Origin: Sphingomonadaceae bacterium
GTDB lineage: Bacteria > Pseudomonadota > Alphaproteobacteria > Sphingomonadales > Sphingomonadaceae
Direction of reading: 5' to 3'
Length of the DNA stretch: 64,000 bases
Assembly: GCA_025056155.1 (NCBI GenBank)
Contig: JANWWL010000009.1
Span: forward strand, 124,001-188,000
A program made the position numbers and the translations under genes. The notes under the pieces are model-generated. The model searched no databases. It saw only the letters and a list, made by a program, of their open reading frames with translations, and was not told where the DNA came from. Position 1 is the stretch's first letter; every line of letters starts with the position of its first letter. This document shows positions 56,551 to 64,000 of the stretch, piece after piece.

Positions 56551-57515
56551 AAGGATCGGCGCCGCCGCGGGCCGGGGGCCGGCTCGGCCGCCCGCTCGGG
56601 CCGAAGGCCTCGTCGTTCGAGCTCCGCAAGCAGGCTGCCCGGCCCCACCAGGTGGCCTGCGCCCACGGCCAGGAAGACTCGGCCGGGCCGGGCCATCCGG
56701 CGGGCGATCCAGTCGGCCCAGCGCACGTTCCGGTCGAACAGCAGCATCTGCCGCAGCATGGGCGACGCTTCGAGGGCCTTGTTGATGCGCCGCTCGAGCG
56801 CCTCGGTCCGGCCGGCGAGCCAGTCGGCCAGCAGCGTCTCGAGGTCGGCCCGGGCGTTCGGCAGCTCCTCCAGCGTGGCCACCAGGAACGCCCGCTGTTC
56901 GGCCTCGGGCAAGGCCTTGAAATAGCCGAGCTGTTCCTCGGGCGTCTCGAGGCCGGTGGTCGGGATGGATCGCAAGGCCGCCCGCGCGGCCAGCACGGCT
57001 TCCGCCCCCGTCGCGGGATCAAAGCCGGCGGCCAGGGCGGCCAGGTTGGAAAGGGTAAGGGCCACGTACCACGTGTCGAAGGCGTCGAGATCGCCTGCTC
57101 CAAGGCGCCGGACGGCATCGGCGAGCTCCCCCGCCCGCTCAGGGGGTACCCGCTGGGCCAAGGGGCGGGGGGTCGGCGAGCGCGCCATCCGGAGCGTCAG
57201 CCCCATGAGGGCCGTCGGGTCGCTGGGCACCAGCGCTTCCAGCACGAGCTCGTCGGCGGCGTCGAGGGCGGCCACCAAGGGCGGGCGGAACCAACCCACC
57301 CCCCGCGGCAGGGCATGGACGGTGCCGAACAGGTGTACGACCGTGTCGGCATCCCTAACCACCCACAGGGCGGGGGCCACGAGCCTCGGCTGGGCCGCGG
57401 GGCGCGCGCTGCCGGGCGCGATCGCAAGGACCAGGGCCACCCCAAGCGCCAGGAGCCCGCGGGCTACGGCCCTTAAGCGGCCCAGGCGCAGGGCGCGTGG
57501 GTGGCAACTCGGCAC
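56547..57515 (-). CDS. TraB/GumN family protein
   Basis: ALWVVRDADTVVHLFGTVHALPRGVGWFRPPLVAALDAADELVLEAL; LAVGAGHLVGPGSLLAELERRGLRPER. GTG start ~57515 inferred. Confidence 0.88.
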   Translation of the reverse strand: MPSCHPRALRLGRLRAVARGLLALGVALVLAIAPGSARPAAQPRLVAPALWVVRDADTVVHLFGTVHALPRGVGWFRPPLVAALDAADELVLEALVPSDPTALMGLTLRMARSPTPRPLAQRVPPERAGELADAVRRLGAGDLDAFDTWYVALTLSNLAALAAGFDPATGAEAVLAARAALRSIPTTGLETPEEQLGYFKALPEAEQRAFLVATLEELPNARADLETLLADWLAGRTEALERRINKALEASPMLRQMLLFDRNVRWADWIARRMARPGRVFLAVGAGHLVGPGSLLAELERRGLRPERAAEPAPGPRRRRSF

Positions 57516-57706
57516 GCGCCAGCGAGCGCCACCAACCGATGCGTGCGGGCTCGGGCGGGGGGCGTGCGGCGCCGACGACGGGACCCCGCCCGCCCGCCGA
57601 CCCGAGGGCCGGGGACGATTCGGGGATGCCACGCGTTCAGGCCCACCCCGGCGACTTTCGGCCGCTCGCCCGGCCGCGGCCCACCCGACCGCGCCGGATC
57701 CTCGCT

Positions 57707-59233
57707 TCAGGCCGCGCGCTCGGTCTTCCGGGGCCAATACCGCTCCTTCAGAAGCCGCTTGTAGAGCTTGCCCGTGTCGTGGCGGGGCAGTTCGGGATCG
57801 AAGTCCACGCTCTTCGGGCACTTGATGGGCGACAGGCGGGCGCGGCAATAGGCGATGAGTTCGGCGGCGAGCTCCGGACCCGCATCGGCCCAATCGCGCG
57901 GCTGCACCACGGCCTTGACCGCCTCGCCCAGCTCCTCGTCGGGCACGCCGATCACCGCTACGTCGGCCACCTTGGGGTGCATGATGAGGACGTTCTCGGT
58001 CTCTTGGGGATAGACGTTCACGCCCCCAGAGATGATCATGTAGCTTGCTCGGTCGGTCAGGAACAGGTAGCCGTCTTCATCGACGTAGCCGATGTCGCCG
58101 AAGGTCGTGCCGTGGGGGCCAGTCACTTCGGCCGTCTTCTGAGGGTCGTTGTGGTACTGGACCGGGGGGCCGCCATGGAAGTAGATCCGGCCCTCGCGCC
58201 CGGGCGGCAGGAGGTTGCCCTGCTCATCGACAATCCGGATTTCGCCCAACAGGGCCTTGCCCACGCTGCCCTTCTTCCGCAGCCACTCCTCGGGCCCGAT
58301 GGCCGTGAAGCCCGCGCCTTCGGTCGCAGAGTAATATTCGTAGATCCGGGGGCCCAGCCACTCGATCATCCGCTCCTTCACCTCGATGGGGCAGGGAGCG
58401 GCCGCGTGGATGATGGCGCGGATCGACGACAGGTCGTAGCGCCGGCGCACGTCTTCGGGGAGCTTCAGCATGCGCACGAACATGGTGGGCACCACCTGGC
58501 TGTGCGTCACGCGATGGCGTTCGATGAGCGCCAGGAAGCGTTCGGCGTCGAACTTCTCCATCACGATCACCGTGCCGCCGGCGCGGTGCACGGCCATGCA
58601 GTAGCGCAAGGGCGCGGCGTGATAGAGGGGGGCAGGCGAAAGATAGATCGTGTCGGGGCCGAACCCGTAGAGGTTCGTCACCAGCATGAGGAGGGGGTCG
58701 GGCTGGTCGATGGGGCCCTCGGGCAAGGGCCCGATGACCCCCTTGGGCCGGCCGGTGGTGCCGCTCGAATACAGCATGTCGCGGCCCGGGCTTTCGTCGG
58801 CGATCCGGGTCTCGGGGTGGGGTGCCAGGGCGTCCTCCAGGGGGGTGAAGCCGTCGATGGCCCCGCCCACGGCCAGACGGTTGGGGACGGCGGGCAGCTC
58901 GCGGGCCACGGCGCCCAGCTCGGCCGAAGCGACAAGCAGCTTCGCACCACAATCGCGCACGATATAGCCCGCCTCGTCGGCCGTGAGCTTGGTGGAAATG
59001 CAGGTGAAGATGAGGCCAGAGCGCTGGGCAGCCCAGCAGAGCGGCAGATAGTCGATGCCGTTGAGCAGGAAGTAGGCCACCGTGTCGCCGCGCTTGAGGC
59101 CCAGGTGACGGAAGAGCTGGGCCATCCGGTTCGAGCGCGCCTCGAGCCCGGCGTAGGTGAGCGTCTCGCCCGAGCCGCCCATCACGATGGCGGGCTTCTC
59201 AGGCTGGGTTTCGGCGTGGCGGAACGGGTGCAT
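57707..59233 (-). CDS. AMP-dependent acyl-CoA synthetase/ligase
   Basis: DMLYSSGTTGRPKGVIGPLPEG; EYYSATEGAGFTAIGPEEWLRKKGSVGKALLGE; FGDIGYVDEDGYLFLTDRASYMIISGGVNVYPQETENVL. Start at 59233 chosen. Confidence 0.95.
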   Translation of the reverse strand: MHPFRHAETQPEKPAIVMGGSGETLTYAGLEARSNRMAQLFRHLGLKRGDTVAYFLLNGIDYLPLCWAAQRSGLIFTCISTKLTADEAGYIVRDCGAKLLVASAELGAVARELPAVPNRLAVGGAIDGFTPLEDALAPHPETRIADESPGRDMLYSSGTTGRPKGVIGPLPEGPIDQPDPLLMLVTNLYGFGPDTIYLSPAPLYHAAPLRYCMAVHRAGGTVIVMEKFDAERFLALIERHRVTHSQVVPTMFVRMLKLPEDVRRRYDLSSIRAIIHAAAPCPIEVKERMIEWLGPRIYEYYSATEGAGFTAIGPEEWLRKKGSVGKALLGEIRIVDEQGNLLPPGREGRIYFHGGPPVQYHNDPQKTAEVTGPHGTTFGDIGYVDEDGYLFLTDRASYMIISGGVNVYPQETENVLIMHPKVADVAVIGVPDEELGEAVKAVVQPRDWADAGPELAAELIAYCRARLSPIKCPKSVDFDPELPRHDTGKLYKRLLKERYWPRKTERAA

Positions 59234-59818
59234 GGCGGTCCTCCCGCACCGGTTCATAGGCGAGGTGGCCGGCGGCCGGGAGCCCGCGCAGTTCGCGAGG
59301 GTGGGACCGGAGGGAGCGATCGAGGCGCGCCGCGCCTTGTCCCAGGCCCGTGGGCGGGGAACGTCGCGGCCAGGGGGCCGCTGCGGTGCCGCGCGCCCGG
59401 CGGCACCCATCAGCCGTAGGTCCGCCGTCGGAAGGCGCGCGCCGTCACGCGCTGTTCCTGCCGGCTCAGGCGGGCCGCCACCCTCAGCCCGGGAGATCGG
59501 CCCCGAGCCCCGGGCCGCCACCCTGGACACGGGGCCCACCCGAGCGACGGTTCTGACCGGCCCGCGCGCTCAGTCGGGCAACCGACGGACAGAGGGCGCC
59601 GCGCGACCGAGTCGGCCTGGCGCGTCGGCGCCCGCGGAGCCGCCCCCCGGGGCGCGTTCGACCGATGCCATCACGGACTCCGCCCGTGGCGGGCCGCCCG
59701 CCCGTCGTGCGGAGGGCGCCGCGCGTGGGGCCGCGCCCATGCCTCGGGGCCTCTGCCGCGGCACCGGGCGGGGGCGCCCGCTTTTCCCGCGCCGCGCCTC
59801 GGGCTAACGGCCCGGCCC

Positions 59819-60673
59819 GTGCCAACTCCCCGCAGCTTCCAGGACCTGATCCTGGCCCTGCACGCCTTCTGGAGCGCGGAGGGCTGCGCGATCCTGCAAC
59901 CCTACGACATGGAGATGGGGGCGGGCACCTTTCATCCGGCCACCGCGCTCAAGGCGCTGGGCCCCGAGCCATGGCGGGCGGCCTACGTCCAGCCCTGCCG
60001 CCGGCCCGCCGACGGCCGCTACGGCGAAAACCCCAACCGCCTGCAGCACTACTATCAGTATCAGGTGATCCTGAAGCCCGCGCCCCACGACGTGCTCGAC
60101 CGATACTTCGCCTCGCTGCGGGCCATCGGCCTCGATCCTGCGATCCACGACGTCCGCCTGGTGGAAGACGACTGGGAGAGCCCCACGCTCGGCGCCTGGG
60201 GCCTGGGGTGGGAGGTGTGGTGCGACGGGATGGAGGTGACCCAGTTCACCTACTTCCAGCAGGTGGCTGGCCATGACTGCGAGCCCGTGCCGGCCGAGAT
60301 CACCTACGGCCTCGAACGGCTCGCCATGTACATCCTGGGCCACGACGACGTCTTCGCCCTGCCGTTCAACGACCGGGGCCTCACCTATGGCGACGTCTTT
60401 CGCGAGGCCGAACGGCAGTTCTCGGCCTACAACTTCGCGCAGGCCGACGTGGCCACGCTGCGGACCGGGTTCGCCGCGGCGGAAGCGGAATGCCGCGCGC
60501 TGGTCGCAGCGGGGCTGCCCCTGCCGGCCTATGACCAGGCGATCCGGGCGAGCCACCTGTTCAACCTCTTGGATGCGCGCGGCGTGATTTCGGTTTCCGA
60601 ACGCCAGGCCACCATCCTGAGGATCCGAGCGCTGGTGAAGGCCGTGGCCGACCGGATGGTGGCAGGTGCCTGA
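59819..60673 (+). CDS. glyQ: Glycine--tRNA ligase alpha subunit
   Basis: [82 protein letters not shown]. Confidence 0.97.
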   Translation: MPTPRSFQDLILALHAFWSAEGCAILQPYDMEMGAGTFHPATALKALGPEPWRAAYVQPCRRPADGRYGENPNRLQHYYQYQVILKPAPHDVLDRYFASLRAIGLDPAIHDVRLVEDDWESPTLGAWGLGWEVWCDGMEVTQFTYFQQVAGHDCEPVPAEITYGLERLAMYILGHDDVFALPFNDRGLTYGDVFREAERQFSAYNFAQADVATLRTGFAAAEAECRALVAAGLPLPAYDQAIRASHLFNLLDARGVISVSERQATILRIRALVKAVADRMVAGA

Positions 60674-62696
60674 CTTCCTGTTGGAACTGATGAGCGAGGA
60701 AATCCCGGCCCGACTGCAGCCGGCGGCCGCCCGACAGTTGCGCGATCGCTTCCTCGCCCTGTTGACTGAGGCCCGGCTGGCCGCCCGCACGGTCGAGGCC
60801 GAGGGCGGGCCCCGGCGGTTGGTGCTCCAGGTCCAGGGGCTTGCGGCGTCGAGCGCAGCCCACGTCGAGGAGCGGCGGGGGCCCCGCGTCGGTGCCTCGC
60901 AGGCCGCGGTCGAGGGCTTCCTGCGCTCGGCCGGTGTGGGCCCCGATGCGCTGGAAGAGCGCGACACGGAGAAGGGCCGGTTCCTCTTCGCGGTGGTGCA
61001 CCATCCGGGCCGGCCAGCGGCCGACGTTCTGGCCGAGCGGCTGCCCGCGCTGCTTGAAGCCTTCGACTGGTCCAAGTCGATGCGCTTCGAAGCGTCGGGC
61101 TTTCGCTGGATCCGGCCGCTGCGGGCCATCGTGGCACTGCTGGACGACGCCGTCGTCGCGTTCGAAGTCGCGGGCGTCCGCTCGGGCCAGGTGACCTACG
61201 GCCACCGCACGATGGCGCAGGGTCGCACGGTCGTCATCGCGCACCCCACCGCCTACCTCGACCAAATGGCTCAGGCCTACGTGCTGGTGAAGGCCGACGA
61301 ACGCCGGGCCCGCATCCGCAGGGGCGCCCGCCGGGTGGCGGCGGCGGCCGGGTTCACCCTGGTCGAGGACGAAGAGCTCGTCGCCGAAAACGCTGGGCTC
61401 GCCGAATGGCCCGTGCCGCTGTTGGGCCGGTTCGATCCCGGGTTCCTCGGCCTGCCGCCCGAACTCCTCACGCTCACCCTCAAGTCGCATCAGAAGTGCT
61501 TCGTGGTGCACGACGCGGGCGGAGCGCTGGGGCCGGCCTTCGTGTGCGTGGCCAATCTCGACGCCCCAGACGGCGGCGCCCGGATCGTGAAGGGCTACGA
61601 GCGCGTGATCGCAGCCCGCTTGGCCGATGCCCGATTCTTCTGGGAGCAGGATCTCAAGGTGCCGCTCGACGTGCGGGCGCAGCACCTCACCCAGGTGCTC
61701 TTCCACGACCGGCTGGGCACGATGGCCGAGAAGGCCGCGCGCGTGGCGCGCCTCGCCCGCTGGCTGGTCGACACCCATCCCGGCCAGTTTCCGGGCGCCA
61801 CCGCCGGCCTGGTGGAGCGGGCGGCGCTTCTTGCGCGGGCCGACCTTGTGACCGGCACGGTGGGCGAGTTTCCCGAGCTGCAAGGGGTCATCGGGGCCCA
61901 CCTGGCCCGGGCCCAGGGCGAGCCCGAGGCGGTCGTGGACTGCTTGCGCCAGTTCCATGCCCCCGTCGTCGAAGGCGCCGTCCCGGCCGCCGTCACCATC
62001 GCCGACCGCCTGGACACGCTGGTGGCGTTCTTCTCGGTCGGCCTCGAGCCCACGGGCTCGCGCGACCCCTTCGCCTTGCGCCGGGTGGCTCAGGGCCTTC
62101 TCGACACCTTGCTGGCGAACGGTATCCGCTTGCCGATCGGGCCGGCCCTGGTCGCGGCCGGCGACCGGCCGGGCTCCGGCGTGCGCGACTTCCTGCTCGA
62201 CCGCCTGAAGACGCGCTTGCGCGAGGAAGGCGTGCGCCACGATGTGATCGAGGCGGTCTTCGCTCAGGGCGCGGAGGACGATCCCGTCCGCCTCGTCGCC
62301 CGGGTGCGGGCACTCCAGGCCTTGTCGGGCTCGGCCGACGGCGAGAGCCTGCTCAAGGCCTTCCGGCGCGCGGCCAACATCCTGAAGGCCGAAGAGGCGC
62401 GCGATGGCCCCCACGACGGCCCGGTCGAGCCCGACCGTCTGGTCGAGCCGGCCGAAGCCGCGCTGGTCGCGGCACTCGAGGCCGCGCAACCCGCCGTCCG
62501 TTCGGCCGTGGCCAGCGAGGATTTCGCCGCCGCCATGGCACGGCTCGCCGCGTTGCGCCCGCAAATCGATCGCTTCTTCGACGAGGTGACGGTCAACGCG
62601 GGCGATCCGGCGCTGCGTCGGAACCGTCTCGCCGTGCTGGCCCAGTTCCGCTCCACCGCCGGCCTCGTGGCCGATTTCTCGAGGATCGAAGGCTGA
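60666..62696 (+). CDS. glyS: Glycine--tRNA ligase beta subunit
   Basis: [34 protein letters not shown] start overlapping glyQ. Confidence 0.96.
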   Translation: MPDFLLELMSEEIPARLQPAAARQLRDRFLALLTEARLAARTVEAEGGPRRLVLQVQGLAASSAAHVEERRGPRVGASQAAVEGFLRSAGVGPDALEERDTEKGRFLFAVVHHPGRPAADVLAERLPALLEAFDWSKSMRFEASGFRWIRPLRAIVALLDDAVVAFEVAGVRSGQVTYGHRTMAQGRTVVIAHPTAYLDQMAQAYVLVKADERRARIRRGARRVAAAAGFTLVEDEELVAENAGLAEWPVPLLGRFDPGFLGLPPELLTLTLKSHQKCFVVHDAGGALGPAFVCVANLDAPDGGARIVKGYERVIAARLADARFFWEQDLKVPLDVRAQHLTQVLFHDRLGTMAEKAARVARLARWLVDTHPGQFPGATAGLVERAALLARADLVTGTVGEFPELQGVIGAHLARAQGEPEAVVDCLRQFHAPVVEGAVPAAVTIADRLDTLVAFFSVGLEPTGSRDPFALRRVAQGLLDTLLANGIRLPIGPALVAAGDRPGSGVRDFLLDRLKTRLREEGVRHDVIEAVFAQGAEDDPVRLVARVRALQALSGSADGESLLKAFRRAANILKAEEARDGPHDGPVEPDRLVEPAEAALVAALEAAQPAVRSAVASEDFAAAMARLAALRPQIDRFFDEVTVNAGDPALRRNRLAVLAQFRSTAGLVADFSRIEG

Positions 62697-64000
62697 TGCC
62701 CCAGCGTCTCGTCGTTCCCTTCGGTGGCAGCGCCGAACCTGCCCATTGGCTCGGCCGCAACCATCTGGGCGGCAAGGGCGCCAACCTGTGCGAGATGGCC
62801 GCCATCGGCCTGCCGGTGCCGCCGGGCTTCGTGATCCCGACCCCCGTGTGCGCTCGCTTCTACGAGGCCGGGGGCCGCCTGCCCGAAGCCCTGGTCGAAA
62901 GACTGCCGGAAGGCCTGGCCCACATCGAGCAGGCCACGGGATTCCGCTTCGGCGATCCCGACCGGCCGCTGCTCGTCTCGGTTCGCTCAGGCGCTCGGGT
63001 CTCGATGCCCGGCATGATGGACACGGTGCTCAACCTGGGCCTGAACGCCGCCACGGTCGAGGGCCTCGCCCGCCTGACGGGCAATCGCCGCTTCGCCTTC
63101 GACAGCTATCGACGGTTCATCCAGATGTACGCCGACGTCGTGCTGGGCCTCGACCATTACCTGTTCGAGGACGCCATCGAACTCATGAAGGACGATCGCG
63201 GCGTCACCCTCGACACCGAGCTCTCGGCGGCCGATCTCGAGGAGCTGGTGGGTCGCTTCCTCACCATCGTCGAGCGGGAACATGGCGCGCCCTTCCCGGC
63301 CGACCCGATGGTGCAGCTCCAGGGCGCGGTGGCGGCCGTGTTCGCCTCCTGGAGGTCCGAGCGGGCGACCGTCTACCGCCGCCTCAACGACATTCCGGAC
63401 GATTGGGGCACGGCCGTCACCGTCCAGGCGATGGTGTTCGGGAACATGGGCGACACGTCGGCCACGGGGGTCGCCTTCACGCGCGATCCCGCCACGGGCG
63501 AGCGAGCGATCTACGGCGAATATCTGGTCAACGCCCAGGGCGAGGACGTGGTGGCGGGAATCCGCACGCCCCAATACCTGACCCGAGCCGCTCGCGAGCG
63601 GGCCGGGGCCCAGGGCCTGTCGATGGAAGAGGCCATGCCCCAGGTGTTCGCCGAGCTGGCCCGCATCTTCGACCTGCTCGAGCGGCACTACCGCGACATG
63701 CAGGACATCGAGTTCACCGTGCAGGAAGGCCGGCTGTGGATCCTGCAGACGCGCAGCGGCAAGCGCACGGGTCGGGCGGCGCTGCGGATCGCCTGTGAGA
63801 TGGTCGCCGAAGGCCTCATCACCGAGAAGGAGGCCATCCGCCGCGTGGACCCGGCCGTGCTCGACCAGCTGCTGCACCCCACGCTCGACCCCGCCGCTCC
63901 GCGCGAGGTGATCGCAACGGGCCTTCCCGCATCGCCGGGCGCGGCCTCGGGGGCCATCGTGCTGGATTCGACCGAAGCCGAGCGCCGGGCGGCGCTGGGT
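62696..64000 (+). CDS. ppdK: Pyruvate, phosphate dikinase, N-terminal part (truncated by window edge)
   Basis: ATG at 62696: [49 protein letters not shown]...VSVRSGARVSMPGMMDTVLNLG...FGNMGDTSATGVAFTRDPATGE. No stop before the window end, so absent from the ORF track. Confidence 0.95.
   Translation, partial: MPQRLVVPFGGSAEPAHWLGRNHLGGKGANLCEMAAIGLPVPPGFVIPTPVCARFYEAGGRLPEALVERLPEGLAHIEQATGFRFGDPDRPLLVSVRSGARVSMPGMMDTVLNLGLNAATVEGLARLTGNRRFAFDSYRRFIQMYADVVLGLDHYLFEDAIELMKDDRGVTLDTELSAADLEELVGRFLTIVEREHGAPFPADPMVQLQGAVAAVFASWRSERATVYRRLNDIPDDWGTAVTVQAMVFGNMGDTSATGVAFTRDPATGERAIYGEYLVNAQGEDVVAGIRTPQYLTRAARERAGAQGLSMEEAMPQVFAELARIFDLLERHYRDMQDIEFTVQEGRLWILQTRSGKRTGRAALRIACEMVAEGLITEKEAIRRVDPAVLDQLLHPTLDPAAPREVIATGLPASPGAASGAIVLDSTEAERRAALG

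Noticed and set aside
59484-59825. 113-aa minus ORF upstream of glyQ
   Set aside because: Low-complexity R/G/A/P sequence with no ORF-like codon structure; likely a non-coding shadow.

Overview
This is a high-GC alphaproteobacterial window with gene-dense chromosome on both strands. The order (Rhodospirillales/Acetobacterales-like) is only a guess from gene order. About the first 21 kb is one half of a photosynthesis gene cluster: puhA(partial)-puhB-puhC-orf-acsF-puhE-hemA on +, converging on bchC-bchX-bchY-bchZ-pufB-pufA-pufL-pufM-pufC on -. It continues with crtF (-), crtD-crtC (+), and bchI-bchD-bchO plus a small membrane ORF (-). The cluster abuts an fdxA / S4-domain / Suv3-like helicase / M23 peptidase locus. 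Next come an APC transporter, two methyltransferases, an M16 peptidase, thrC, and an aa3-type cytochrome oxidase locus (surf1, coxC, ctaG, small ORF, ctaB, coxA, coxB). From 40.6 to 42.6 kb there is a decayed-looking accessory patch with a frameshifted PEPxxWA-CTERM gene and a frameshifted Crp/Fnr-type regulator. The rest is mostly housekeeping (ilvD, TSUP, glmM, thiD, rnhB, ccrM-like, ychF, pth, rplY, glyQS, ppdK) plus two TonB-dependent receptors and an acyl-CoA synthetase. I found no CRISPR array, rRNA, convincing tRNA, prophage or transposase. I did not see a clearly novel multi-gene system. The best leads are the crtC start-codon/frame anomaly, the decaying PEP-CTERM/Crp patch with a 16-bp tandem duplication, the small ORF after bchO, an apparently exported methyltransferase, and several cis-regulatory candidates (PpsR-type, Fur-type, a GANTC cluster, puf intercistronic hairpins).
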